Shown here: piece by piece, positions 34,761 to 42,704 of the stretch
How the letters are laid out: each line of letters begins with the position of its first letter
Numbering within the stretch: position 1 is the first letter of the stretch
Origin: Sphingobacterium haloxyli
GTDB lineage: Bacteria > Bacteroidota > Bacteroidia > Sphingobacteriales > Sphingobacteriaceae
Direction: 5' to 3'
Assembly (NCBI RefSeq): GCF_002980525.1
Contig: NZ_PVBQ01000007.1
Location: forward strand, 124,001 to 188,000
Length of the DNA stretch: 64,000 nucleotides
The notes under the pieces: generated by a model
What the model was told of the DNA's origin: nothing
What the model saw: only the letters and a program-made list of their open reading frames with translations
Database searches by the model: none
Made by a program: the position numbers and the translations under genes

Positions 34761-37142
34761 TTACTCATCCCTTAAGCTATCTACGGGATTTGCCCGTGCG
34801 GCCTTAATGGCTAATGTACCGACCGTGAATAATGCAATTAAAATAGCGAGAAGACCGGCGAAGAAAAATGTCCACCAAGGTATGTCTATCCGATAGACAA
34901 AATCCTGTAACCATTGATGCATAATCCACCAGGCAATAGGAGAGGCGACAACAATGGCCAAGATGACCAGCTTTAAGAAATCTTTCGACAGCATCGTGGC
35001 GATGGTGGCAACCGACGCGCCTAATACTTTTCGAATACCAATTTCTTTTTGTCGTTGTATCGTAGCAAAGGAGACTAACCCGAACAACCCCAAACAAGCG
35101 ATGAAAATAGCTAATCCGGAAAATAAGGCCGTTAATGTTGCGGTACGCTTTTGTTGAACAAATTTTAGCGCATACGCTTCATCCGCAAAGTGAATGTCTA
35201 TCGGATAATCTGGATTGTATTTTTTTAAGATGGTTTGTATTTGCTCCAAATTAGATAACAGGTTATTATCGGTGTTTAGCCGAATATGTATATAGCTAAA
35301 ATAGCTGGCGGGGCCTTTCACCATCATCGGGTCGATTTCCTGGTAGGGTGATGCCAATATGAAATCCGCTATGATACCGACTACGTTCCATGTTGTCTCG
35401 TATATTGTTCCTTTACCTTCTATAATAGGAGTACCTAGCGGATTTGTAAGCCGCATACGCTTAACAGCAGTTTCATTTAATAATACGGCATTGGAGTCAG
35501 ATGGGTGTGTGTAAATATCAATGTCTCGTCCAGCTAGCAATTTTATACCCATCGTTTGCGTGAAACTGGCATCTGTACTCATGGTGTTAAAGGTTACGTC
35601 ATAATCTTCCGGTTGCGCATTGGGCCAGGAATAACCCCAACTATTGCTGTTGTAAGATGTGACACGTCCGGCCGATTTAACAACACTAGAGGCGATTCCC
35701 CGCTGCATGAGCTCGTGACGCACTACCTCATAATTCTTTCTTAAATCGCCGTCCAAAGCGATGTAAACCAAATTGTTTCGGTCATAACCGCTATCACGAT
35801 CCTGCCCGTAGCGTATTTGCTGGCTGATGATAATGGTGCAAATGCCTAAACAGATGGAGATGGTAAACTGTAGCGTTACTAATACCTTCCGAGGTTTGAA
35901 ATTTCCTTTGGCCGATACGAGATTGCCTTTAAGGGTTCTGATTGGCTCAAAAGCGGACAATACGAAAGCGGGGTATATACCGGCACCAAGAGTGGCAGCA
36001 CCAATCACAGTCGCAAAAAGCACCCAAAATATAGTGGGCTGGTCGTCTATGCTGATGTCGCTGTTGATAAGGTTGTTAAAGAAAGGGAGCCCTATGACGG
36101 TGAGTAACAATGCTATGATGCCCGCCAGGAGTGTTATCATAAACGACTCCAATAAAAACTGTTGAATAAGTGTCTTCTTTGGAGCGCCGACGACTTTGCG
36201 GACACCAACTTCTTTAGCTCTTCTTTCCGCCCCCGCGGTGCTGAGGTTGACAAAGTTAATACAGGCAATGAGCAGAATGAATACTCCGATTAAAGCAAAC
36301 ATACGTAAATTGACAATATGACCAGCTACCATCTTTCCATTCTCCGATTTATTATACAGATGCCAACGGTCTGCTGGATAGAGATAAATACGGGCTTTTA
36401 CCTGATTGTTGGTGTGATTCCTCACCAGATCGGCGATATTTCGATTGGTTGAAGACAGGGAAACACCCTCTCTTAACAAGACGTATGTTTGGTGATTGTA
36501 GCTTGTCCAAGAATCATTGAATGTCCAGCCGGCGGTGGTTAGAAAACCCCACGAGCAGAAGAAATCGTTTCCATGAAATGTAGAATTGCTTGGGATATCT
36601 TGGATAACACCTTGCACAGTCATCGAAGCTAATGTATCTATTTTTACTGTTTCTCCTATCACCTGCGTATGCCCAAACATTTTCCTCGCTAAGGATTCAG
36701 TCAGTACAATAGCGTCATGCCTTGTAAGCGAGGTTTCTGGATTCCCTACTAAAAACCGAAAATCAAATAATTTGAAGAATCCAGAATCGCTCACTGTACC
36801 GGAGGCTTTAAAACGTTTTTCGTCGTCATGGAGAAGGTGATTGACGGTAGCGGTTCTGACGACTTCTTCTAGCGCTGGATGCTCCTGTTTTAAGATCGGG
36901 CCTAGTACTGCGGGCGTAGCACCCCATGTGTGGGCTTTACCCTCAAATGTATCGAGCGTATATACTTGAGATAGGCGATCGGTTTTAGCGTAAAAGCGAT
37001 CGTATTGTACTTCAGCGTTTACCCATAACCCGATGATGAGCGATATGCTTATACCCAACGCTAAACCAAGAATATTGATGGTGGAATTCCCTTTGTTTTT
37101 CAAAAGGTTTCTCCAAGCTATTTTGAAATGGTTTTTAATCAT
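34761..37142 (-). CDS. FtsX-family ABC permease 1 of the hlyD operon
   Basis: 793 residues. MIKNHFKIAWRNLLKNKG start, duplicated plan, coupling turns RRAKEVGVRKVVG and QRQKEIGIRKVLG, and end ARANPVDSLRDE. First permease after the ATPase gene (36-base gap). With HlyD, this ATPase and the TolC-like protein it could make a MacAB-TolC-like tripartite pump; why four more permeases follow is not explained by that model. Confidence 0.9.
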   Translation of the reverse strand: MIKNHFKIAWRNLLKNKGNSTINILGLALGISISLIIGLWVNAEVQYDRFYAKTDRLSQVYTLDTFEGKAHTWGATPAVLGPILKQEHPALEEVVRTATVNHLLHDDEKRFKASGTVSDSGFFKLFDFRFLVGNPETSLTRHDAIVLTESLARKMFGHTQVIGETVKIDTLASMTVQGVIQDIPSNSTFHGNDFFCSWGFLTTAGWTFNDSWTSYNHQTYVLLREGVSLSSTNRNIADLVRNHTNNQVKARIYLYPADRWHLYNKSENGKMVAGHIVNLRMFALIGVFILLIACINFVNLSTAGAERRAKEVGVRKVVGAPKKTLIQQFLLESFMITLLAGIIALLLTVIGLPFFNNLINSDISIDDQPTIFWVLFATVIGAATLGAGIYPAFVLSAFEPIRTLKGNLVSAKGNFKPRKVLVTLQFTISICLGICTIIISQQIRYGQDRDSGYDRNNLVYIALDGDLRKNYEVVRHELMQRGIASSVVKSAGRVTSYNSNSWGYSWPNAQPEDYDVTFNTMSTDASFTQTMGIKLLAGRDIDIYTHPSDSNAVLLNETAVKRMRLTNPLGTPIIEGKGTIYETTWNVVGIIADFILASPYQEIDPMMVKGPASYFSYIHIRLNTDNNLLSNLEQIQTILKKYNPDYPIDIHFADEAYALKFVQQKRTATLTALFSGLAIFIACLGLFGLVSFATIQRQKEIGIRKVLGASVATIATMLSKDFLKLVILAIVVASPIAWWIMHQWLQDFVYRIDIPWWTFFFAGLLAILIALFTVGTLAIKAARANPVDSLRDE

Positions 37143-37178
37143 TGGTGTTTAGTTATAATCTCCGTATCTCATTAATTT

Positions 37179-37856
37179 TTAAACGTGCGCCGTTTCCATA
37201 ATGACCTGCCCATCCAACATACGGATCACACGGTCGGCGAATTTTGCATCGTGTTCACTGTGTGTTACCATCACGATAGTCGTGCCGGTCTCGTTCAATT
37301 CTGTCAATAACTGCATGACTTCATTACCATTGTTTGAATCCAGATTACCCGTCGGCTCATCGGCTAAGATGAGTTTCGGGTTGTTGACAACTGCGCGGGC
37401 AACGGCCACACGTTGCTGTTGGCCTCCAGATAACTGTTGTGGAAAGTGATTGCGCCGATGCATAATCTGTACTTTCTCTAATACCTCTTCTACACGGCGT
37501 TTGCGTTCCGCAGCGGGTACTTTTGTGTACACTAATGGAAGTTCTACATTTTCAAATACAGTCAGTTCATCAATCAGATTGAAACTCTGGAAAACAAAAC
37601 CAATATTATGTTTACGCAGATTAGAACGATTGCTCTCTTTGAATTTCGCCACTTCCGTGCCGTTGAATAGATAGCTTCCTTCGTCCAAATCATCTAATAA
37701 TCCGACGATATTTAACAGGGTTGACTTGCCACAGCCGGAAGGCCCCATGACAGCCACAAATTCACCTTCTTTTACGTGAATACTGACATTGTTCAATGCG
37801 ACTGTTTCCACCTCGTCGGTGCGGTAATATTTTTGTAAGTTGGTTATTTTTATCAT
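37179..37856 (-). CDS. ABC transporter ATPase, MacB/LolD-like
   Basis: 225 residues. Walker A GPSGCGKST, signature LSGGQQQR, Walker B LILADEPTGNLD and the H-loop VTHSEHD are canonical. It is the only ATPase in the seven-gene leftward operon, placed between the HlyD gene (12 bases) and permease 1. All five downstream permeases may depend on it, since MacB-type ATPases are dimers bound to cytoplasmic coupling turns. Confidence 0.93.
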   Translation of the reverse strand: MIKITNLQKYYRTDEVETVALNNVSIHVKEGEFVAVMGPSGCGKSTLLNIVGLLDDLDEGSYLFNGTEVAKFKESNRSNLRKHNIGFVFQSFNLIDELTVFENVELPLVYTKVPAAERKRRVEEVLEKVQIMHRRNHFPQQLSGGQQQRVAVARAVVNNPKLILADEPTGNLDSNNGNEVMQLLTELNETGTTIVMVTHSEHDAKFADRVIRMLDGQVIMETAHV

Positions 37857-37868
37857 GCTTTATAATAA

Positions 37869-39125
37869 CTAGTTCGATCTAACATTCAATTCCTGTATCT
37901 TATCATACGTTTCATAGCTCGACACGATAACTTTATCGCCGGGTTGTAAACCTCCAATTACTTCGTAATATTCTGGATTCTGACGCCCGAGCTGTATATC
38001 TGCCCGATAGGCGGTATTCCCGTTTTTATCTAATTTGAAAATCCAATTTCCACCCGTCTGTTGATAGAAGCCTCCTTTTGCCAGTAGTAACGCTGTTGTT
38101 TCGTCGCTTAGCGCTAAACGAATTTGCAACGTCTGTCCGCGACGTACACTGGAAGGTGTTTGCCCTTCGAACTCCATATCTACTTGGAAGCGTCCGTTCG
38201 TTACTTGTGTGTACACTTTTTTGATTTTCAGTTTATAGACCTTCCCGCTCAAGGTGAATTCACCAATCTGTTCCGTAAAGATACGATTGATATAATGTTC
38301 ATCAATGTCAGCACGTACTTTAAATCCGGTCAAAACATCGATTTGCCCAAGCCGTTCGCCGGCATTTTTATTCTGACCGATTTCTGCATCAAAAGACGTT
38401 AGTTGTCCGTCAACAGGGGCACGCACGATAAGGTCATCTACTTTCTTCCGCATGAGATCTAATGCGCTTTGCGTGCGTTCATATGTCTTTTGATCCTGGA
38501 GGGCTTTTTGATTATTGGAAATGGAATCTTGACGAAGGATTTGTTTGGTCAATACCACACGTTGCTTTTGATAGTTGTATTCGTTAGCCGATTTCTCGTA
38601 TTCCTGCGAGCCGATAGCTTTTTCCTTATATAATTTTTGGTTTAAGCTATACACGCGCTCCGCTTCCCGAAACGCCTGCTGTACATCCGCCATTTGATTA
38701 CGGTTGTTGATGGTCATTTGTTCCGCGTTGGTGCGTGCAATCTGCGCCTGTGTTAAGAGATTGAGCACTTGGGTTTCTTGCTGGACGAGGCTCAGTTCTT
38801 GATCTGTATTTGCCAACCGCATAATCGGGTCGTCCTTTTTTAAGATCGCACCATCTTCCACATATTTTTCTTCTACACGTCCCCCTACAGAAGCATCTAG
38901 ATAGATACTGCTAATGGGAAGTACCGTTCCGTTAATCGGAATAAATTCTTGAAAGGCACCTTCTTTTACCTCGGCAATACTGATGCGATCGGCATCAACA
39001 TTCAAACGGCTGTTTCCACTCGTAAAATAGTAGCTTGCACCGATTAAAATGATGATCCCAACAGTACCGGCGAGCGTTAAGATCCGCTTACTATTCCATT
39101 TCTTTTGCTGTATTGGCCTGTCCAT
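37869..39125 (-). CDS. HlyD/MacA-family periplasmic adaptor
   Basis: 418 residues. An N-terminal membrane anchor (about 17-32), a biotinyl-lipoyl-like domain half (SVGGRVEEKYVEDGAILKKDD), a long Gln/Arg-rich coiled-coil hairpin (about 105-215), then the second lipoyl half and the beta-barrel and membrane-proximal domains (VRADIDEHYINRIF onward). It bridges an inner membrane transporter and a TolC-like channel. It is the first gene of the leftward operon. The divergent tolC-like gene starts 861 bases away. The promoter region holds a -24-like box and two palindromes. Confidence 0.92.
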   Translation of the reverse strand: MDRPIQQKKWNSKRILTLAGTVGIIILIGASYYFTSGNSRLNVDADRISIAEVKEGAFQEFIPINGTVLPISSIYLDASVGGRVEEKYVEDGAILKKDDPIMRLANTDQELSLVQQETQVLNLLTQAQIARTNAEQMTINNRNQMADVQQAFREAERVYSLNQKLYKEKAIGSQEYEKSANEYNYQKQRVVLTKQILRQDSISNNQKALQDQKTYERTQSALDLMRKKVDDLIVRAPVDGQLTSFDAEIGQNKNAGERLGQIDVLTGFKVRADIDEHYINRIFTEQIGEFTLSGKVYKLKIKKVYTQVTNGRFQVDMEFEGQTPSSVRRGQTLQIRLALSDETTALLLAKGGFYQQTGGNWIFKLDKNGNTAYRADIQLGRQNPEYYEVIGGLQPGDKVIVSSYETYDKIQELNVRSN

Positions 39126-39163
39126 TAAAAAATTAAAGATTTATGTTTGTCCACTTTTTACTA

Positions 39164-39180
39164 TACAACGCTGTGCCAAT
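39164..39180 (-). promoter_or_regulatory. Sigma-54-like promoter candidate of the hlyD operon
   Basis: Minus strand TTGGCACAGCGTTGTA. The -24 box TTGGCAC is ideal, but the TTG of the -12 box is one base too close and followed by T, so it is imperfect. It lies about 40 bases from the hlyD start codon, and its GG is 62 bp from the centre of the nearer palindrome. I see no TAnnTTTG element in this stretch. Confidence 0.55.
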
Positions 39181-39230
39181 ATTGTAATTGGTTTATTCAT
39201 AGTGTTTTAATTTGCTTGTTTCGCAAAAGG

Positions 39231-39268
39231 TGTCCGTATACGGACAGTTAGCTGTTCGGTCGTGAACA
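39231..39268 (-). promoter_or_regulatory. Pair of activator sites upstream of hlyD
   Basis: TGTCCGTATACGGACA (39231-39246) is a perfect 16-bp palindrome, and TGTTCGGTCGTGAACA (39253-39268) is a related imperfect one, with centres 22 bp apart. They resemble the sites at 21991-22029 and 39859-39895. Confidence 0.75.
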
Positions 39269-39499
39269 AGGGGATAAACGTGTGAGCAAAGAGAAAATTT
39301 CTACGGCTCCCATGCTAGTTGAGGAGCGCACGGAAGCCAATAGAAATAGAGAGAGAAATAGAAAAGTATATTTTTGTTATGATTTATTTAGAATCATTTT
39401 AAACTATTGTAAAGATGCTGGTTATTTAGAAAGATTACAAATAAAATATAACGTATAAGGAAATTGTTGTTTAAGAATTGGAAATAATAGTTTTTCTTC

Positions 39500-39639
39500 T
39501 TTCTTTTTCTCCGCGAAAAAGAAACAAAAAGCTCGTCGCTGAAAACCTTTGGCATTGGAGATAGTGCAAAATTGGTATTTCTACATTTGCCAAAGCTTTT
39601 AAGGCGACATTTGAGGTTAAGGGAAGGACCGTGCAAATG
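39500..39639 (+). repeat. Dispersed structured repeat, copy C
   Basis: Hairpin TTTCTTTTTC and GAAAAAGAAA around TCCGC (39500-39524), then GCTCGTCGCT and an imperfect inverted repeat from GTCGC (39535) to GCGAC (39608). Inside it, GTCGCTGAAAACCTTTGGCA pairs imperfectly with the segment ending GGCGAC. The loop holds GATAGTGCAAAAT and TTTCTACAT. The tail GGTTAAGGGAAGGACC and GTGCAAATG closes it. Confidence 0.75.
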
Positions 39640-39722
39640 CGTAAATGGACGCGTTCAATAATTGATACCGATGCCGCGGATTAAAATGACCTTATATTGT
39701 TCTGCGACCATTTTTCTGAAGG

Positions 39723-39782
39723 CTATTCCGTATAGAACAAAATACTGTCCGAGCGGAGCGAGTTTATTTTGTTCAGGAATAG
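39723..39782. repeat. Inverted repeat in the hlyD-tolC region
   Basis: CTATTCC, then GAACAAAATA (39735-39744), pairs with TATTTTGTTC (39765-39774), then GGAATAG (39776-39782), leaving small internal bulges and a 20-base loop. Origin unknown; it may be another dispersed repeat. Confidence 0.5.
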
Positions 39783-39824
39783 ACGAAGGAAAATAGCAGA
39801 ACTATATTCAGTCTTGATCTTTTG

Positions 39825-39850
39825 TTTCTTTTCCATCAAGGGAAAAGAAA
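39825..39850. repeat. Hairpin with CATCAAGG loop
   Basis: Perfect 10-bp arms TTTCTTTTCC and GGAAAAGAAA around ATCAAG, similar in opposite orientation to the hairpin at 23270-23289. Confidence 0.5.
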
Positions 39851-39858
39851 GACAAGGA

Positions 39859-39895
39859 TGTTCGTTGACGAACAACAACTGTTCGATAGCGGACA
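39859..39895 (+). promoter_or_regulatory. Pair of activator sites upstream of the tolC-like gene
   Basis: TGTTCGTTGACGAACA (39859-39874, 7-bp perfect arms) and TGTTCGATAGCGGACA (39880-39895), centres exactly 21 bp apart. Likely enhancer sites of the NtrC-type regulator encoded two genes downstream, which would make this operon autoregulated. Confidence 0.75.
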
Positions 39896-39947
39896 CGTGG
39901 TCTCGTTTATGTTTCCTATTATATTCTATTATAGTCTTTTATGTTTT

Positions 39948-39963
39948 TGGCACGTGCTATGGA
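39948..39963 (+). promoter_or_regulatory. Sigma-54-like promoter candidate of the tolC operon
   Basis: TTGGCACGTGCTATGG: an ideal -24 box TTGGCACG, with a weaker -12 (ATGG where TTGC is expected) at the correct GG-N10 spacing. It lies about 24 bases from the start codon. Its GG is 62 bp from the centre of the nearer palindrome, identical to the hlyD side. Confidence 0.6.
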
Positions 39964-39986
39964 AAGAATAGTAAAACACATGGTGA

Positions 39987-41306
39987 ATGAAGAATTTTGT
40001 TATTCTAATTGTCATATTTACAATCAGCTGTAGTACGATTACGGTGGGACAAACTTCGGCCCGTTTGTCCCTTCACGAATGTGTGCGGTTGGCGGTGGAG
40101 CATAACCCAACCCTGAAGCAAACGGAATTGAACTTATATCGGAATGAGGTAAATTATCAGCAAGCGCGTTATAATCGGTTGCCGTCTTTAGAAGGAAATA
40201 TAGAACATGGATATAACGAAGGACGAAGCGTGAACGCCACGACCAATCAGTTCGTGAACACGAGTTTCTTCTCTGGGGGACAGTCACTTTATCTCAGTGC
40301 GCCGATATTCAACGGATTTCAAATTCTGCATGACATCCGGCGCAGGGCTAGTGCCCGGGAAGCGGGAAAGTTGGAATTTGAAGGTGCCGTGAATGAATTG
40401 AAGCTCGATGTTATAGAAGCCTATGTGTTGGTGTTGACGGCGCAGGATATGTTGCTGCAGACAGAGGGACAATTGGCCGTAACACGAGAAAATGTAGACC
40501 GGATGGAAATCATGCAACGGGAGGGTGCCGCTGATCCGGGCGATTTCTACGATTTAAAGGGGCAATTGCGTACTGATCAAAATATGTTAGAAACAAACAA
40601 ACAGGTGCTGTACGATCGACGATTACGTCTAGCCGCTTTATTGAATATGGCTATTGATGAATTGCCCGAATTAGAACCATTACCATTCTCTATTGATCAA
40701 AAACGTTATTCCGGCCTCGAGCTGTATCACACCGCGATAGACGTGTTACCACAATTTAAGGCCTTGAATTGGCGTGTCAAGGAAGCCCGACAACAAATTA
40801 AAGTGACGAAATCCGATTATTACCCCTCGCTATCGCTAGCTGCTTCCATCCAGTCTCGTTTTTCAAGTATTGATGAATCGGGGTTTAATTATTGGCAACA
40901 ATTCAGAAACTATCCTGCAAAAGGCGTTTCGCTGAATTTACGCATTCCGATTTTTAGTAAGATGCGGATAAGGACACAAGTAAAACTGGCGAAATTAGAC
41001 TTGGATGAGGTGAAATGGGAACAAGAAATTCAAGAAAATGCATTACGGGAAGAAACTGCCAAAGCGGTGTTTAGCATGAAAACGCTTCGGGAAAATGTAA
41101 ATAATTTGCGTGAACAAGAGCAAAGTTATCAAGAGGCCTTCCGTATTGCGCAGGTGCATTTTGACGCCGGGAATAGTAATTCTGTTGTATTTCTTACGGC
41201 AAAGAACAAGCTGGACAATACCCGGAATGCATTGGTAATTAAACAATACGAGTGGATAATGCAAAAATATATCAATGATTATTATGCAGGAACATTAAGT
41301 TTGTAA
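39987..41306 (+). CDS. TolC-family outer membrane efflux protein
   Basis: 439 residues with a signal peptide (1-22). Two repeats of long amphipathic helices typical of the outer membrane efflux family are visible: SARLSLHECVRLAVEHNPTL starts the first, and YHTAIDVLPQFKALNWRVKEA the second. Forms a trimeric channel across outer membrane and periplasm. The gene is first of the rightward group with the response regulator and kinase and faces the hlyD operon, so it most likely completes the pump. Confidence 0.92.
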   Translation: MKNFVILIVIFTISCSTITVGQTSARLSLHECVRLAVEHNPTLKQTELNLYRNEVNYQQARYNRLPSLEGNIEHGYNEGRSVNATTNQFVNTSFFSGGQSLYLSAPIFNGFQILHDIRRRASAREAGKLEFEGAVNELKLDVIEAYVLVLTAQDMLLQTEGQLAVTRENVDRMEIMQREGAADPGDFYDLKGQLRTDQNMLETNKQVLYDRRLRLAALLNMAIDELPELEPLPFSIDQKRYSGLELYHTAIDVLPQFKALNWRVKEARQQIKVTKSDYYPSLSLAASIQSRFSSIDESGFNYWQQFRNYPAKGVSLNLRIPIFSKMRIRTQVKLAKLDLDEVKWEQEIQENALREETAKAVFSMKTLRENVNNLREQEQSYQEAFRIAQVHFDAGNSNSVVFLTAKNKLDNTRNALVIKQYEWIMQKYINDYYAGTLSL

Positions 41307-41333
41307 CTTAGAAAAAGATTACCTTAGTTTGTG

Positions 41334-42701
41334 ATGAAGAAAGCCGCTATTTTAGTAGTTGATGATGACCAGGATTTGCTTACAGCCGTTCGCATCTTAT
41401 TAAGACCGAAAGTAAAGCAGATCATAGTCGAGCCTAATCCTGAAAATATTTTCCGTACGCTGGAGCGGAATGCCATTGATATGGTGTTGCTGGATATGAA
41501 TTTTAAAAGTGCCATCAACACGGGTAACGAGGGCCTGTTTTGGCTGGGGAAAATCAAAAGCCAATATCCGCATATCAAAGTGATCATGATTACGGCCTAT
41601 GGCGCGGTTGATCTTGCGGTGCGTTCCCTCAAACAGGGAGCATCAGATTTTATCGTAAAGCCTTGGCAAAACGAGCATCTATTGCAGACGTTGACGGCCG
41701 TTTTCGAAGAAGCAAAACAAACAAAAGGGCGAGACAAAACAATCACCCAAGTCCATCGTCAAGAACATGATTTGATAGGTCGATCGGCGATTATGGAAGA
41801 CCTCCAGTATAAGATAGATAAAGTCGCGCCGACAGAAGCAAATATTTTAATATTAGGCGAGAATGGGACAGGAAAGGACTTGATTGCGCAGGCTTTACAC
41901 CGGCGTTCCTTGCGAGCAAAGCAAACCTATATTAAAGTGGATGTAGGGGCCTTGACCGAAACACTTTTTGAGAGCGAGCTGTTTGGCTATAAGAGGGGTG
42001 CTTTCACGGATGCGAGAGAAGACCGGCAGGGCCGTTTTACGGCGGCGAACGGCGGTACTTTGTTTTTGGATGAAATAGGCAATATCAACCTACAGCAACA
42101 AGCTAAACTATTGAGCGTTCTGCAAAACCGGCAAGTCGTGCCGTTAGGCTCTTATGAACCAGTTCCGGTGGACATTCGATTGTTGAGTGCGACTAATGTG
42201 CCTTTGAAAGCGCTGGCCGATGAAAGCAGGTTTCGTAAAGATCTAGTATACCGTATCAATACGGTAGAGATACAGGTGCCGCCGTTACGGGAAAGAGGGG
42301 AGGATATTGCGTTATTGGCAAACCACTTTCTAGACTTCTATAACAGGAAGTATCACAAGCATTTGGAGGGCTTCGAACGTGATGCGATCCAAAAAATAAA
42401 AGCCTATCATTTTCCGGGTAATGTTCGCGAACTTCAATACAGTATTGAACGTGCCGTCATTATGGCGGAGCAAAAAAGCATACGGGATAGCGATATTTTG
42501 TTTTCTCCCATCGAGCAGGCGATGCGGGAGGATAATAAGCTGGGTGAACCGGCTTATGCTAATCAGAGCCTGGAAGAAATGGAACGTCACGCCGTTCAAT
42601 CCGCAATCGAACGTTATAATGGCAATATCAGCAAAGCAGCACGCGAGTTGGGATTAACAAGAGCTGCGTTGTATCGGCGGATGGAGAAATATAACATTTG
42701 A
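41334..42701 (+). CDS. Sigma-54-dependent (NtrC-type) response regulator
   Basis: 455 residues from the ATG at 41334; a GTG three bases earlier also lies in frame. Domains: receiver (1-125) with phosphorylation site Asp54 in LLDMNF and Lys in IVKPW; AAA+ domain (about 145-380) with Walker A GENGTGKD starting at residue 175 and Walker B LFLDEIGN; Fis-type HTH at the C-terminus (NISKAARELGLTRAALYRRM). The sigma-54 contact loop at 222-227 reads GAFTDA instead of the usual GAFTGA. The kinase gene follows 3 bases later. Its targets are probably the paired palindromes. Confidence 0.93.
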   Translation: MKKAAILVVDDDQDLLTAVRILLRPKVKQIIVEPNPENIFRTLERNAIDMVLLDMNFKSAINTGNEGLFWLGKIKSQYPHIKVIMITAYGAVDLAVRSLKQGASDFIVKPWQNEHLLQTLTAVFEEAKQTKGRDKTITQVHRQEHDLIGRSAIMEDLQYKIDKVAPTEANILILGENGTGKDLIAQALHRRSLRAKQTYIKVDVGALTETLFESELFGYKRGAFTDAREDRQGRFTAANGGTLFLDEIGNINLQQQAKLLSVLQNRQVVPLGSYEPVPVDIRLLSATNVPLKALADESRFRKDLVYRINTVEIQVPPLRERGEDIALLANHFLDFYNRKYHKHLEGFERDAIQKIKAYHFPGNVRELQYSIERAVIMAEQKSIRDSDILFSPIEQAMREDNKLGEPAYANQSLEEMERHAVQSAIERYNGNISKAARELGLTRAALYRRMEKYNI

Positions 42702-42704
42702 TAA

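Larger units (their letters stand above)
39126..39986. other. Divergent intergenic region between hlyD and tolC
   Basis: 861 bases without a credible gene. From left to right: hlyD promoter (39164-39180), first palindrome pair (39231-39268), repeat copy C (39500-39639), an inverted repeat (39723-39782), a hairpin (39825-39850), second palindrome pair (39859-39895) and the tolC promoter (39948-39963). The repeats lie between the two mirror-image control regions. Confidence 0.7.

Noticed and set aside
39720-39760. TGTCCGAGCGGA as an extra activator site
   Set aside because: It lacks the second half-site and the 21-bp partner found at the three real pairs.
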